Assembly: GCF_040892545.1 (NCBI RefSeq)
Contig: NZ_CP156079.1
Span: 3,073,501-3,137,500 of the forward strand
Reading direction: 5' to 3'
DNA: 64,000 nucleotides
From: Paracidovorax avenae
Lineage (GTDB): Bacteria > Pseudomonadota > Gammaproteobacteria > Burkholderiales > Burkholderiaceae_C
The translations under genes and the position numbers were made by a program. The notes below the pieces were generated by a model. The model was not told the origin of the DNA. It made no database searches and saw only the letters and a list, made by a program, of their open reading frames with translations. This document shows, one piece after another, positions 32,322 to 42,009 of this stretch. Position 1 is the stretch's first letter, and each line of letters opens with the position of its first letter.

Positions 32322-33617
32322 TCAGCGCACGACCATGAACATGCCGGGCAGCCAGGTCGAGAACGACGGCACGAAGGTGACCAGCGCGAGCGCGAAGATC
32401 AGCGCCCCGTAGAACGGCCAGATGGTCCGCATCACCGTGCCCACCGACACCCCGCCGATCGCGCAGCCCACGAACTGGGTCGTGCCCACGGGCGGCGTGT
32501 TCAGGCCCAGCGCGCAGTTGATCAGCATCACGATGCCGAACTGCACCGAGCTCATGCCGTAGTGCTGCGCGATCGGCAGGAAGATGGGCGTGCACAGCAG
32601 GATGGTCGCCGCCATGTCCAGGAAGGTGCCCAGCACGAACAGGATGACGTTGATCAGCAGGAAGATCACCCAGGGCGTGCTGGTCACCTGGGACAGCATC
32701 TCGCCCGTCAGCTCCGCCACGCCGTAGAGGCTGATGAGATAGCCGAAGGTGCTGGAGATGCCGATCAGCAGCAGGATCACGCCCGTGGTGCGCACGGCCT
32801 TGGAGGCGGCCTTGATGAAGTGCTCCCGCGTCAAAGTGCGGTAGAGGAAGATGGTGAGCGCCAGCGCGTAGAGCACCGCCACCGCCGCCGACTCCGTCGC
32901 GGTGAAGATGCCCGAGAGGATCCCCCCCAGGATCAGCACGACGATGAAGAGGCCCGGCAGCGCCGCCGCGAACGAACGGGCCACGATGTGCCAGCCGGGG
33001 AACGTGCCCTTGGGGTAGCCGCGCTTCACGGCCACGAGATACGCCGCCGCCAGATTGCTGATCGTGAGCACCAGGGCAGGAATCAGCGCCGCGAGGATCA
33101 GCGCCGCGATCGAGACCTTGCCGCCTGCGGCGAGCGAGTAGATGATGAGGTTGTGGCTCGTCGGCATGAGCGCGCCTACCAGTGCCGCGTGCGTCGTCAC
33201 GTTCACGGCGTAGTCGGCGTGGTAGCCCTCTTTCTTCATCATGGGGATCATCACCGCGCCCATCGCGGACACGTCGGCCACCGGCGAGCCCGAAACCCCG
33301 CCGAACAGCGTGCAGGCCACGACGTTGGACATGCCCAGTCCGCCGCGCACGTGGCCCACCAGGGCCCGCGCGAAGTTGACGATGCGGTCGGCGATGCCGC
33401 CATACAGCATGAGCTCGCCCGCGAAGATGAAGAACGGGATCGCCAGGAACGAGAAGATCCCCATGCCGGAGGTCATCTGCTGGAAGCCCACCTCCAGCGG
33501 CAGGCCTTCGTAGGCCAGGGTGGCCAGGGCCGAGAGGCCGATGGAGAACGCCACCGGCACGCCCAGCAGCAGGAAGAGCGTGAACGACACGCACAGGATC
33601 AGGAGTGGCACGGTCAT
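32322..33617 (-). CDS. dctM: TRAP transporter large permease
   Basis: 431 residues with about 12-13 membrane helices. This is the DctM ion-coupled channel subunit: [59 protein letters not shown], and [19 protein letters not shown] near the end. With DctP and DctQ it would import an acidic sugar using the sodium gradient. It begins 3 bp after the dctQ stop. Confidence 0.93.
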   Translation of the reverse strand: MTVPLLILCVSFTLFLLLGVPVAFSIGLSALATLAYEGLPLEVGFQQMTSGMGIFSFLAIPFFIFAGELMLYGGIADRIVNFARALVGHVRGGLGMSNVVACTLFGGVSGSPVADVSAMGAVMIPMMKKEGYHADYAVNVTTHAALVGALMPTSHNLIIYSLAAGGKVSIAALILAALIPALVLTISNLAAAYLVAVKRGYPKGTFPGWHIVARSFAAALPGLFIVVLILGGILSGIFTATESAAVAVLYALALTIFLYRTLTREHFIKAASKAVRTTGVILLLIGISSTFGYLISLYGVAELTGEMLSQVTSTPWVIFLLINVILFVLGTFLDMAATILLCTPIFLPIAQHYGMSSVQFGIVMLINCALGLNTPPVGTTQFVGCAIGGVSVGTVMRTIWPFYGALIFALALVTFVPSFSTWLPGMFMVVR

Positions 33618-33620
33618 GGA

Positions 33621-34109
33621 TCAGCCCCAGGCGGGTTCGACTTCGCGGCCCTGGGCCAGCGCGATGATGTGCTCGATGGAGAACAGCACGATGAGCACGC
33701 CGGCGATGCTGGCGGGCACGTATTTCCAGCCCTCGGAGATGAAGAGCGTGGGCAGGCGGTATTCCCACACCGACTGGGCGAGCGACGCGCAGTTCCAGGC
33801 CATGGCCGCGCCGAACACCAGGATGAGCACGTGGATCAGGTACTCCATCTTCAGGCGCAGCCAGTCGGGCGCCAGCACCAGGAAGGACTCGAGCCCGATG
33901 TGCCCGGCATCCCGCACGCCCACGGCCACGCCGAACATGGTCACGTAGAGCACCAGCAGCAGGGCCAGGCTTTCCGCCCAGGTGGGCGTGTTGTTGAGGA
34001 CATACCGGCCGAACACCTGCCAGCTCACGGCGCAGATCACCGCCACGAGCCCGAGGATGCCCAGCCACATGCAGGCACGCGCGAGCGTGCGGCAGATTTG
34101 GGTGTACAT
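33621..34109 (-). CDS. dctQ: TRAP transporter small permease
   Basis: 162 residues with four membrane helices, the DctQ topology: GILGLVAVICAVSWQVFGRY, ESLALLLVLYVTMFGVAVG, MEYLIHVLILVFGAAMAW and VPASIAGVLIVLFSIEHII. The motif FGRYVLNNTPTWAE is typical. The start is placed at ATG 34109 (MYTQICRTLARA); the upstream in-frame ATG at 34172 would read through the terminator hairpin and is rejected. Confidence 0.92.
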   Translation of the reverse strand: MYTQICRTLARACMWLGILGLVAVICAVSWQVFGRYVLNNTPTWAESLALLLVLYVTMFGVAVGVRDAGHIGLESFLVLAPDWLRLKMEYLIHVLILVFGAAMAWNCASLAQSVWEYRLPTLFISEGWKYVPASIAGVLIVLFSIEHIIALAQGREVEPAWG

Positions 34110-34122
34110 GTTGATCGGGGAT

Positions 34123-34161
34123 GAAAAAATCCCCGGGCTTCCGTTGGGACGGCCCGGGGAT
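34123..34161 (-). terminator. Intercistronic terminator between dctP and dctQ
   Basis: A 10-bp perfect stem, ATCCCCGGGC (34161-34152 on the minus strand) pairing with GCCCGGGGAT (34138-34129), has a 13-base loop and a run of six Ts at 34129-34124. It starts eight bases beyond the dctP stop. Being inside the operon, it would let only part of the transcripts reach dctQM and garD. Confidence 0.8.
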
Positions 34162-34168
34162 GGGAGGA

Positions 34169-35137
34169 TCACTGCGTGTCCTGCACGCGCTTGACGAGGT
34201 CCTTCAGCTTCGCGTCGGTGATGAACTTGTCATACACGGGCTTCATCGCGGCCTGGAACGGGGCCTTGTCGATCTCGATGATCTCCGCGCCGCCCGCCTT
34301 CACGGTGGCGAGCGACTTCACCTCGCGCTCGGCCCATTGCTTGCGCATGTAGGGCACGGACTCCTTCGCGGCCTGGCGGATCCAGCCCTGCTCCTGCGGC
34401 GAGAGGCGGTCCCAGGCGCGCTTGGAAAAGAGCAGCATTTCCGGGGCCATGGAATGCTCGGTCTTGCTGTAGTACTTGGCAACCTCGAAGGAGCGCGAGC
34501 TTTCGTAGGTGGGGTAGTTGTTCTCGGCGGCGTCGATCAGGCCGGTCTTGAGGCCCGTGTACACCTCGCCCATGGGCATCGGCGTGGCATTGGCGCCCAT
34601 GGCCTCCAGCATGGACACCCACAGGTCCGACTGCTGCACGCGCACCTTCATGCCCTTCATGTCCTCGAACTTGCGCACCGGCTTCTTGGCCGTGAACATG
34701 GAGCGCGCGCCGCTGTCGTAATAGGCCAGGCCCACGAAGCCCTGGCGTTCGCAGGCCTTCAGGATCTCCTCGCCCACCGGGCCGTCCAGCACCTTGTGCA
34801 GGTGCTCCACCGAGCGGAACAGGAAGGGCATGGTCGGCACCACGGTCTCTGGGCAGATGTTGTTCATCGCGCCGATGTTGATGCGCACCATCTGCAACGC
34901 GCCGATCTTCGCCTGCTCGATGGCATCCTTTTCGTTGCCCAGGGCGCCGCTGCTGTACACCTTGATGGTGTGCTTTCCGCCCGACAGCGCCTTCAGGCGC
35001 TCGCCCATGAACTTCACCGCGGTCACGGTGGGGTAATCGTCGGGATGGATGTCGGCGGAGCGGAATTCCGTCGCCTGCGCCGCGAAGGCCGTCAGGCAGG
35101 CCGCCACGGCAGCCAGGGTGGTCTTGATGAACTTCAT
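34169..35137 (-). CDS. dctP: TRAP transporter solute-binding protein
   Basis: 322 residues with a signal peptide ending at AAQA (about residue 22). The DctP fold is clear: [40 protein letters not shown], the [20 protein letters not shown] segment with the conserved Arg that binds the ligand carboxylate, and [20 protein letters not shown]. Context points to galacturonate or another uronate. Start ATG at 35137 follows AGAGG, 40 bp after the lactonase gene. Confidence 0.93.
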   Translation of the reverse strand: MKFIKTTLAAVAACLTAFAAQATEFRSADIHPDDYPTVTAVKFMGERLKALSGGKHTIKVYSSGALGNEKDAIEQAKIGALQMVRINIGAMNNICPETVVPTMPFLFRSVEHLHKVLDGPVGEEILKACERQGFVGLAYYDSGARSMFTAKKPVRKFEDMKGMKVRVQQSDLWVSMLEAMGANATPMPMGEVYTGLKTGLIDAAENNYPTYESSRSFEVAKYYSKTEHSMAPEMLLFSKRAWDRLSPQEQGWIRQAAKESVPYMRKQWAEREVKSLATVKAGGAEIIEIDKAPFQAAMKPVYDKFITDAKLKDLVKRVQDTQ

Positions 35138-35177
35138 GCTTTCTACCTCTTGGAGATGTCTGTCAGCTGAAAAGGGG

Positions 35178-36125
35178 TCACTCCGCCGCGGGATCGAACT
35201 CGGGTTCCGGCAGGCCCTGCGTGCCCGGATGCAGCGCGAACACGCCGCCGGCCAGGGGCTGGTCCGCCAGGTCCGCCTCCGCGCCGGGCCGGATCGAGGT
35301 GACGAAGAGCGTGTCCAGCCGCGGCCCGCCGAACGCGCACATCGCCGGCTTCTTGACCGGCACCGCCAGCGAGCGGTCCAGCCGGCCGTCCGGGGTGAAG
35401 CGGTGCACCAGGCCGGCATCGTTGCCGCAGATCCAGTAGCCACCGTCCACGTCGATCGCCGCGCCGTCCGGGCGTCCCGGCAGCGGCGCCATGTCCACGA
35501 ACAGGCGGCGGCGGTGCGGGGTTCCCGTGGCGGTGTCGTAATCGAACGCCCAGATCTTCTGTACCTGCGGGTGCGAATCCGACAGGTACATCGTCCGCCC
35601 GTCCGGGCTGAAGGCGATGCCGTTGGGCACGATCAGCGGCCCGGGATCCAGGTTCGTGGCGCTGCCGGCAGCCAGCTCCCTGCCGCCGAAGCGGAAGACG
35701 GCCCCCACCGGGGAGGCGGCCGCCATGTCCATCAGCATGGTGCCCGCGATGAAACGCCCCTGCCGGTCGCACCGGCCATCGTTGAAGCGCATGCCGGGCG
35801 AGGCATGCGCCACCCCGGCCAGGCGCTCGGCCGCCAGCGCACCGCCGACCTGCGGAAGATCCAGTGCGAACAGCCCCGTCTCCAGGCCGGCAATCCAGCG
35901 GCCCGGCCGGCCGGCCCAGGCCGCCATGCAGGCCACCATCTCGGGCGCCGTCCATTCCGTCCTGGTGCCCGTGCGTGCCGACCAGCGGTGCAGCACGGCA
36001 CGGGGAATGTCGGTCCAGTACAGCGATTCCTCCGCCGTGCGCCATACCGGGCTCTCGCCCGTGGCGCAGCGCGCATCCAGCACCAGTTCAGCCTGGCTCG
36101 AAGGTATGCCCTGCATGCCGCTCAT
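35178..36125 (-). CDS. SMP-30/gluconolactonase-family aldarolactonase
   Basis: 315 residues, a six-bladed beta-propeller of the SMP-30/LRE family. Signature pieces are CATGESPVW with the first metal Glu, [40 protein letters not shown], and [13 protein letters not shown]. Such enzymes hydrolyse sugar lactones. Because it overlaps the uronate dehydrogenase gene by 4 bp (ATGA), the substrate is probably the galactaro- or glucaro-lactone that Udh releases. Confidence 0.88.
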   Translation of the reverse strand: MSGMQGIPSSQAELVLDARCATGESPVWRTAEESLYWTDIPRAVLHRWSARTGTRTEWTAPEMVACMAAWAGRPGRWIAGLETGLFALDLPQVGGALAAERLAGVAHASPGMRFNDGRCDRQGRFIAGTMLMDMAAASPVGAVFRFGGRELAAGSATNLDPGPLIVPNGIAFSPDGRTMYLSDSHPQVQKIWAFDYDTATGTPHRRRLFVDMAPLPGRPDGAAIDVDGGYWICGNDAGLVHRFTPDGRLDRSLAVPVKKPAMCAFGGPRLDTLFVTSIRPGAEADLADQPLAGGVFALHPGTQGLPEPEFDPAAE

Positions 36126-36934
36126 CCCTCGAACGGCCCCTGGGCCGTGAAAGCGCCCCCCTGGTAGAGGGCCACGGGGTCATCCGGCGCAGGGGCGGGC
36201 TGCGCCTCCACCTTCGAGCGGAACGGCTCGGAACTGTCCTTGGGCGCATACCCCAGGTGCGAAGCTGCATGGTTGTCCCACCACAGGTCGCGGTTGGCCG
36301 AAGCCCCGTACACCACCGTGTGGCCCACGTCCGGCGTGAACAGCGCCTTCTGCACCAGCTGCGTCAGGTCGTCATAGCTCAGCCAGGTGCTCATCATGCG
36401 CCGGTCGCGGGGCTCGGGAAACGACGATCCGATGCGCAGGCTCACCGTCTCGATGCCATAGCGGTCGTGATAGAAACTCGCCATGTCCTCCCCGAACGAC
36501 TTCGAGAGGCCGTAGTAGCCATCGGGCCGGCGGCGTGCCAGGGCATCGATGTGCTCGTCCTGGCGGTAGAAGCCGATGACGTGGTTGGAACTGGCGAACA
36601 CCACCCGCTTCACCCCGTGGCGGCGAGCCCCTTCGTAGATGTGGAAGACGCCCTTGATGTTGGCCTCGAGGATCTGTTCGAACGGCCGCTCCACCGATAC
36701 CCCGCCCAGGTGCACGATGGCGTCGCAACCGGCCACCAGTGCATCCACGGCAGCCTTGTCGGCCAGATCGCAGACCACCACCTCCTCGGAACCGTCCCGC
36801 GCGGGCTCCATCTCCGCGATGTCGGACAGTCGCACGATCTCCGCGAAAGGCCGCACGCGCTCTCGCAGAACGTGCCCCAGACCACCGGCGGCGCCGGTCA
36901 GCAGCAGTCGCTGGAATCGGGAAGACGGGCTCAT
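36122..36934 (-). CDS. udh: NAD-dependent uronate dehydrogenase
   Basis: 270 residues from the ATG at 36934 (an in-frame ATG at 36961 has no ribosome site). Udh oxidises galacturonate or glucuronate at C1 to the aldarolactone. It is an extended short-chain dehydrogenase: LLLTGAAGGLGHVLRERV, HLGGVSVERPFEQILEANIK, FASSNHVIGFYRQDE, and the catalytic Tyr/Lys in YGLSKSFGEDM. It is the first gene of a minus-strand operon reaching to 29683 and faces the GntR regulator gene across a short region with an operator. Confidence 0.9.
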   Translation of the reverse strand: MSPSSRFQRLLLTGAAGGLGHVLRERVRPFAEIVRLSDIAEMEPARDGSEEVVVCDLADKAAVDALVAGCDAIVHLGGVSVERPFEQILEANIKGVFHIYEGARRHGVKRVVFASSNHVIGFYRQDEHIDALARRRPDGYYGLSKSFGEDMASFYHDRYGIETVSLRIGSSFPEPRDRRMMSTWLSYDDLTQLVQKALFTPDVGHTVVYGASANRDLWWDNHAASHLGYAPKDSSEPFRSKVEAQPAPAPDDPVALYQGGAFTAQGPFEG

Positions 36935-36963
36935 GGCGTTTTCTTTACAGGTATTTGTCATAT

Positions 36964-36976
36964 GTTGTCGTACAAC
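36964..36976. promoter_or_regulatory. Operator GTTGTCGTACAAC between udh and the GntR gene
   Basis: The 13-mer GTTGTCGTACAAC is a near-perfect palindrome of the FadR/GntR type (T-x-GT-N3-AC-x-A). It lies 30 bp before the udh ATG and 12 bp before the first regulator ATG, so one bound dimer could block both. A half-site in common with the site at 37856 is CGTACAAC. Confidence 0.65.
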
Positions 36977-36987
36977 GCGACGGGATT

Positions 36988-37812
36988 ATGATCATGGCCA
37001 TGGCCGCCTCGACAAAGGGATTACCCTCACCCATCGCTCCCGCCGACCGGCCCGTGCCGGCCGCCCCGCCCGTGCGTCGCGCACGGGGCCTGGCCCATGC
37101 GGTGGTCGAGGATTTCTCGGGCAGGATCCGCGACCGGATCCTGGTGCCGGGCGACAAGCTGCCCACGGAGTCCGAAATCATGCGCGCGCATGATGTCAGC
37201 CGTACGGTGGTCCGCGAGGCGATCTCCCGGCTGCAGGCCGCCGGGCTCGTGGAAACCCGCCACGGGATCGGGACCTTCGTGCTGCAGCCGCGGGCGGGCG
37301 GCGTGTTCCGGCTCGATCCTTCCGAGCTCAGCACGTCGGCCGATGTGCTCGCCGTGCTGGAACTGCGCATCAGCCTGGAAACCGAATCCGCGGGCCTGGC
37401 CGCCATGCGGCGCAGCGACGCGCACCTGCAGGCCATGGCCCAGGCACTGGACGATTTCGAGCGCAACGTCCGCAGCGGGGGAGATACCGTGGCGCACGAT
37501 TTCCGCTTCCACCTGCAGATCGCGGAAGCCACGGGAAACCCGTATTTCGCGGACATCATGAACCACCTCGGCACCACGCTGATACCGCGCACCCGGATCG
37601 CGGCCCTGCGCGTGCAGCGCAGCACCGAGTACCTGGACCGCGTGAACCGCGAGCACGAGGAAATCTACTCGGCCATTGCGCGGCAGGACCCCGACTCCGC
37701 GCGCGCGGCCATGCGCATCCACCTCACCAACAGCCGCGAACGCCTGCGCCTCGCCCAGGAGGCGGCCAGGAGCCAGGCCGACACCGAGCCCGCCACGCCA
37801 CCTTCCATGTGA
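36988..37812 (+). CDS. FadR-type GntR regulator of uronate genes
   Basis: 274 residues from the ATG at 36988; ATGs at 36994 and 37000 are alternatives and no good Shine-Dalgarno site decides. The winged helix is seen in IRDRILVPGDKLPTESEIMR and VSRTVVREAISRLQAAGLVE, then GIGTFVLQP. The C-terminal FCD helical domain has LELRISLETESAGLAA, HDFRFHLQIAEATGNPYF and REHEEIYSAIARQDPDSARA with the usual Asp/His metal ligands. It is flanked by two related operators and by uronate genes on both sides, so it is the likely repressor for both. Confidence 0.88.
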   Translation: MIMAMAASTKGLPSPIAPADRPVPAAPPVRRARGLAHAVVEDFSGRIRDRILVPGDKLPTESEIMRAHDVSRTVVREAISRLQAAGLVETRHGIGTFVLQPRAGGVFRLDPSELSTSADVLAVLELRISLETESAGLAAMRRSDAHLQAMAQALDDFERNVRSGGDTVAHDFRFHLQIAEATGNPYFADIMNHLGTTLIPRTRIAALRVQRSTEYLDRVNREHEEIYSAIARQDPDSARAAMRIHLTNSRERLRLAQEAARSQADTEPATPPSM

Positions 37813-37855
37813 CGAAACGCCCACGGGCAGCGCCCCCTTGTTTTCTTCGGACCCA

Positions 37856-37875
37856 GTTGTATGATGACGTACAAC
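37856..37875. promoter_or_regulatory. Second GntR-type operator before the Bug gene
   Basis: GTTGTATGATGACGTACAAC has 6-bp inverted ends (GTTGTA/TACAAC) and shares the CGTACAAC half-site with the operator at 36964. It lies 21 bp before the ATG of the Bug-family gene at 37897. The spacer differs from the first site, so it may be two overlapping half-sites. Confidence 0.5.
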
Positions 37876-37896
37876 AAAATCCAGGAGACAGAGATC

Positions 37897-38871
37897 ATGC
37901 CCTTTTCCCGACGCACCCTGCTGCACGCCACCGCCCTGGCCCTCGCCAGCGCGTCCGCCGCTGCGCAGACGGCGGCGCCCTGGCCCGCCAAGCCGCTGCG
38001 CATCGTCGTTCCCTACCCGCCGGGCGGCAGCTCGGACATCATCGCCCGCGCCATCAGCCAGCCCCTCTCGGAAGCCCTGAAGCAGCCGGTGGTGGTGGAG
38101 AACAAGCCCGGCGCCAACGGCAACCTGGGCGCGGACTTCGTGGCCAAGGCCGCGCCGGACGGCTACACGCTGCTGCTGTGCGACGTGGGCGCCCTGGCGA
38201 TCAGCCCCTCGGTCTATACCAAGCTGCCTTTCGATCCCTCCAAAGATCTGCGCGGCACGACGATGCTCGCCTACTCGCCCCACATGCTGGTGGTGCATCC
38301 CTCCGTGCCGGCCCGCAACCTCAAGGAGCTGATCGCGCTGTCGCGCACGAGCGACCTGAACTTCGCCGTGACGGCCACGGGCAGCGCGCCGCACCTGGCC
38401 GGCGTGGCCCTCGCCGCGGCCAGCGGCGCGCGCTGGCAGTACGTGCCCTACAAGGGCGGTGTGACGGCCATCCAGGACACCATGGCCGGCCAGACCCAGG
38501 TGCTCATGAACGGCATGCTCGCCACCCTGCCCCACGTGCAGAGCGGCAAGCTGAAAGTGCTCGGGCTTTCCAAGGGCACCCGCATGCCCCTGCTGCCCGA
38601 CGTGCCCACCATCGCCGAGCAGGGCGTCCCGGGCTTCGAGTCGGGCACCTGGCAAGGCGTGCTGGTGCCCCGCGGCACGCCCGAGGCAGTCGTCCAGCGC
38701 ATCAACGCCGCACTCATTTCCGTCATCCGAACCCCCGACATCCGCTCGCGCCTGACCGGCCAGGGTGCCGAAGTGGTCACGATGGCGCCCGCCGAGCAGG
38801 ACCGCTTCTTCGAAAAGGAACGTGCCCGCTGGGCCGGCGTCGTGTCCGCGGCGCAGATCCGGCTGGACTGA
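37897..38871 (+). CDS. Bug-family tripartite tricarboxylate binding protein
   Basis: 324 residues from the ATG at 37897, which follows AGGAG; the frame runs on upstream to 37861 across the operator. Signal peptide to about residue 24 (SASAAAQT). Bug motifs: [69 protein letters not shown]. No TctAB permease is nearby. Co-location with kdgD and the GntR gene suggests that it binds an aldarate or uronate or serves in sensing. Confidence 0.9.
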   Translation: MPFSRRTLLHATALALASASAAAQTAAPWPAKPLRIVVPYPPGGSSDIIARAISQPLSEALKQPVVVENKPGANGNLGADFVAKAAPDGYTLLLCDVGALAISPSVYTKLPFDPSKDLRGTTMLAYSPHMLVVHPSVPARNLKELIALSRTSDLNFAVTATGSAPHLAGVALAAASGARWQYVPYKGGVTAIQDTMAGQTQVLMNGMLATLPHVQSGKLKVLGLSKGTRMPLLPDVPTIAEQGVPGFESGTWQGVLVPRGTPEAVVQRINAALISVIRTPDIRSRLTGQGAEVVTMAPAEQDRFFEKERARWAGVVSAAQIRLD

Positions 38872-38944
38872 CGCACCGCCCCTGCAGGAATTTCCCGATC
38901 CCCACCACCCCACCCGCTTTCCGAACCACTTCCGGGCTTTCGCC

Positions 38945-39856
38945 ATGCAACCTCAAGAACTCAAGACCATCATGGGCTCCGGCCTGCTTTCCTTCCCGCT
39001 GACGGACTTCGACAGCGAAGGCAACTTCAATGCCCGCGGCTACGCCGAGCGCCTCGAATGGCTCGCCCCCTATGGCGCCAGCGCGCTCTTCGCCGCCGGC
39101 GGCACAGGCGAGTTCTTCTCGCTCACCGCCGACGAATACCCCGCCATCATCGAGACCGCCGTGCAGACCTGCCGCGGCAAGGTGCCGATCATCGCGGGCG
39201 CCGGCGGGCCGACGCGTTTCGCCATCCAGTGCGCCCAGGCCGCCGAGAAGGCCGGCGCCCACGGCATCCTGCTGCTGCCGCACTACCTCACCGAGGCCGG
39301 CCAGGAGGGCCTGGCAGCGCACGTCGAGGCCGTCTGCAGGAGCGTGAAATTCGGCGTCATCGTCTACAACCGTGGCCAGAGCCGCTTCACGCCCGAGACG
39401 CTCGCGCGCCTGGCCGAGCGCAACGCCAACCTCGTGGGCTTCAAGGACGGCGTGGGCGACATCGAGCTGATGAACTCCATCTACATGAAGATGGGCGACC
39501 GCTTCGCCTACCTGGGCGGCCTGCCCACGGCCGAGGTGTACGCGGCGGCCTACAAGGCGCTGGGCACGCCCGTGTATTCCTCGGCAGTGTTCAATTTCAT
39601 CCCGAAGACCGCGATGGACTTCTACCACGCGGTGGCAAACGACGACCAGGCCACGCAGCACCGCCTGCTGCGCAGCTTCTTCATGCCTTACCTGGAACTG
39701 CGCAACCGCATGCCGGGCTACGCGGTGAGCATCGTGAAGGCCGGCGCGAAGATCGTCGGCCACGACGCAGGCCCGGTGCGTGCGCCGCTCACCGACCTCA
39801 AGCCCGACGAGATGGCCGCCCTCAAGGCACTCATCGACCAGCTCGGGCCGCAGTAA
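38945..39856 (+). CDS. kdgD: 5-dehydro-4-deoxyglucarate dehydratase
   Basis: 303 residues. KdgD converts 5-dehydro-4-deoxyglucarate to 2-oxoglutarate semialdehyde with loss of water and CO2. It is a class I aldolase-like TIM barrel: [59 protein letters not shown] and the Schiff-base Lys167 in [10 protein letters not shown]. It takes the product of GarD encoded on the other strand. The product would be oxidised to 2-oxoglutarate by a dehydrogenase that is not in this window. Start ATG at 38945; no strong ribosome site. Confidence 0.93.
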   Translation: MQPQELKTIMGSGLLSFPLTDFDSEGNFNARGYAERLEWLAPYGASALFAAGGTGEFFSLTADEYPAIIETAVQTCRGKVPIIAGAGGPTRFAIQCAQAAEKAGAHGILLLPHYLTEAGQEGLAAHVEAVCRSVKFGVIVYNRGQSRFTPETLARLAERNANLVGFKDGVGDIELMNSIYMKMGDRFAYLGGLPTAEVYAAAYKALGTPVYSSAVFNFIPKTAMDFYHAVANDDQATQHRLLRSFFMPYLELRNRMPGYAVSIVKAGAKIVGHDAGPVRAPLTDLKPDEMAALKALIDQLGPQ

Positions 39857-39933
39857 CCCGCACCGCAACGACCGGACAGCGGGCAGGCCGTCCGCTTCCG
39901 GCCAGGGCCCCCGGGCCGTTCTAAACTGCGCGC

Positions 39934-40650
39934 ATGCCCTGCCACGCGCGTTCCCGCCAGCCATCGCACCCCGCCTGCCGGTTCTGCCTGCTGCTGGCCT
40001 GCGCGCTTCCGGCAACGGGCATCGCCCAGACACGCGACATCACCGGCGAGCTGGCCGTCAGCAGCGGCCTGATCGAGCGGGGGATTGTCGTGGGCAGGCC
40101 CCGGCCCATCGTCCAGGGCCTGCTCAGCCTCTACGACGCGCGCGGCTGGTCCGTCACCACCGCGCTCGGCATGCAGACCTACGGGTCGCAATCCACGCGC
40201 GCCATCGTGCGGGGCGCCTACGACGGAGTGATCGACAACGACTGGCAGTACCAGGCGTCGCTGCAGTACTACGCCTACCCGGGGGATGCGTTTTTCCGCC
40301 TGTACGACCGCGCCGAGGGCACGCTGAGCGCCAGCTTCCGGGATGTCTTCACCGTCGGCCTGTCCGCCTTCCACTACGTCCATACCCGCGACGAGATTTC
40401 TCCCATGCGCTGGGCGCTCGACGCTGGTGCGCGCTGGCCGCTGACGCCCCAGCTCTCCCTGGTCGGCTCGCTCGGGGTCTCCGCCGTCCGCCCCCGCGGC
40501 CAGTACCTGTATGGCGGCGTGGGAGCCGCCTGGGCCGACGGCCCCTGGCGCGCCGAACTGAATTACCTCGCCTCGGACCGCTGGGCGCAGCGCCACATCC
40601 TGGGAGCCAGCGCAGGCCGCTGGGCCGTGACCGTCATCCGCAGCTTCTGA
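39934..40650 (+). CDS. TorF-like outer-membrane beta-barrel protein, function unknown
   Basis: 238 residues. A signal peptide ends at ATGIAQ (about residue 31). The mature sequence starts DITGELAVSSGLIERGIVVG and has alternating aromatic strands (WSVTTALGMQTYG, YQASLQYYAYPG, TVGLSAFHYVHT) ending in WAVTVIRSF. A C-terminal Phe is the usual signal for barrel assembly. It resembles the putative-porin family TIGR02001 (TorF). It lies 79 bp before the sigma factor gene on the same strand; a functional link is possible but not shown. Confidence 0.6.
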   Translation: MPCHARSRQPSHPACRFCLLLACALPATGIAQTRDITGELAVSSGLIERGIVVGRPRPIVQGLLSLYDARGWSVTTALGMQTYGSQSTRAIVRGAYDGVIDNDWQYQASLQYYAYPGDAFFRLYDRAEGTLSASFRDVFTVGLSAFHYVHTRDEISPMRWALDAGARWPLTPQLSLVGSLGVSAVRPRGQYLYGGVGAAWADGPWRAELNYLASDRWAQRHILGASAGRWAVTVIRSF

Positions 40651-40729
40651 TACGGGCCGGCCTGCAACCTTTTCACCGCGCAGACGCACCCACCGCAACC
40701 AGAACGACACGTTTTTCCTCTGGTGGCCC

Positions 40730-41323
40730 ATGACCGCTCACTATCCAGACAATTCCCACGACCTCGCGCTGCTGCACGCGATCGCGGCGGGCGACCGCGA
40801 TGCGCTGGCCACCCTCTACCGCAGCTACCATCGGCGCCTGGGACAGTTCCTCACCCGACTCACGCGCAGGACGGACCTGATCGAGGAGATCATCAACGAC
40901 TGCTTCTGGGTGGTCTGGCAGAAGGCCGGCACGTTCCGCGGGGATTCCCGCGTATCCACCTGGATCATGGGCATTTCCTACCGATGCGGGCTCAAGGTGC
41001 TGCGGCAGAGCGGCGCACTGGACGCGAGCGACGGCGTGGACGACGAAACGGCCGCGGAACGGAACCACCCCGGCATCAACCCCGGCGATGACCGCGAACT
41101 GAGAGATTGGCTGGCCAAGGGCCTCGCCCGGCTGTCGGCGGACCAGCGCCTCGTCCTCGAGCTGGCCTACACCCACGGCCACTCGATCGAGGAGATCGCC
41201 GTCATCACGCAGGCCCCCGTGGGCACCGTCAAGGCCCGCATGTTCCATGCGCGCGTGAAGCTGCGCAACCTGCTGCCCGGCCTGGCGGCAGGCAGCACCG
41301 GCACCAAGGATATCCAACCATGA
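40730..41323 (+). CDS. ECF-type RNA polymerase sigma factor
   Basis: 197 residues. Region 2 covers about residues 25-95: ALATLYRSYHRRLGQFLTRL, IEEIINDCFWVVWQKAGTF, VSTWIMGISYRCGLKVLR. Region 4 covers about 125-185: LARLSADQRLVLELAYTHGH, SIEEIAVITQAPVGTVKARM. No region 1 or 3, as expected for ECF. The following gene overlaps by 4 bp and is an anti-sigma factor. Upstream, TGCAACCTTTT at 40663-40673 resembles an ECF -35 with its AAC core, hinting at autoregulation, but no clear -10 partner was seen. Confidence 0.92.
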   Translation: MTAHYPDNSHDLALLHAIAAGDRDALATLYRSYHRRLGQFLTRLTRRTDLIEEIINDCFWVVWQKAGTFRGDSRVSTWIMGISYRCGLKVLRQSGALDASDGVDDETAAERNHPGINPGDDRELRDWLAKGLARLSADQRLVLELAYTHGHSIEEIAVITQAPVGTVKARMFHARVKLRNLLPGLAAGSTGTKDIQP

Positions 41324-42009
41324 CGACATTCCCTCCCGCATCCGCCCACGGCCCGGACCAGGACCGGTCCCACCTGCTCACGCAGGAACTGCTGCCATGG
41401 ATCGTGAATGGCACGGCCACCGACGAACAGCGCGCCGCCGCAGCGGGCCATCTCGCGGCCTGTGCGGACTGCCAGGCCGAACTGGCGCTGCAGGAGCGCA
41501 TCCAGGCAGGACTGCGGCTGCAACCGGCCATCGCCCTCCCCGACACCGAGGAGGGACTGCAGCGGCTCATGCAGCGCATCGACATGGACGCCCTGTGCGA
41601 CCAGCCCGTACCGCAGGCACCGCAACCCGCACCGCAGCAGCGCCGCCACGGATGGCCCACCTATGCGCTGGCCGCCGTGGCAGTGCTCCAGACCGTCGCC
41701 CTGGCGCTCATCGGCTGGCGCACGGCGGACCAGGAGCCTGCGCAGTACCGCATGTTCAGCAGCCCGCAAGCCCCTGCCGGCACGGGCGAGGCACAAGGCA
41801 CCATCCGGGCGGTTCCGGACGAGCAGCTCACGCTGGCTGCCTGGAATGCGGCGCTGGCCGGCTCGGGCCTGCAGGTGGTGGCCGGTCCCAGCGCCATGGG
41901 TGCCTATACGCTGGCGCCCCTGCCCGGCACCTCGGGCACGCAGGCGCTCGCGCAACTGCGGGCCACGTCGGGCATGCGGCTCGTCGAGCCCGCGGGAGAC
42001 GCGCCGTGA
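41320..42009 (+). CDS. Zinc-binding anti-sigma factor (membrane anchored)
   Basis: 229 residues. The N-terminal ZAS domain has the HxxxCxxC motif (His44, Cys48, Cys51 in GHLAACADCQ). A Gln/Pro linker leads to one membrane helix near residues 112-130 (YALAAVAVLQTVALALIGW), and a C-terminal domain of about 95 residues should face the periplasm. It would hold the preceding sigma factor at the membrane. The ATG overlaps the sigma stop (ATGA) and its own stop overlaps the next start (GTGA). Confidence 0.85.
   Translation: MTTFPPASAHGPDQDRSHLLTQELLPWIVNGTATDEQRAAAAGHLAACADCQAELALQERIQAGLRLQPAIALPDTEEGLQRLMQRIDMDALCDQPVPQAPQPAPQQRRHGWPTYALAAVAVLQTVALALIGWRTADQEPAQYRMFSSPQAPAGTGEAQGTIRAVPDEQLTLAAWNAALAGSGLQVVAGPSAMGAYTLAPLPGTSGTQALAQLRATSGMRLVEPAGDAP

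Noticed and set aside
34110-34172. Upstream ATG at 34172 as the dctQ start
   Set aside because: Translation would cover the terminator hairpin and overlap the dctP stop; family similarity begins at MYTQICRT (34109).
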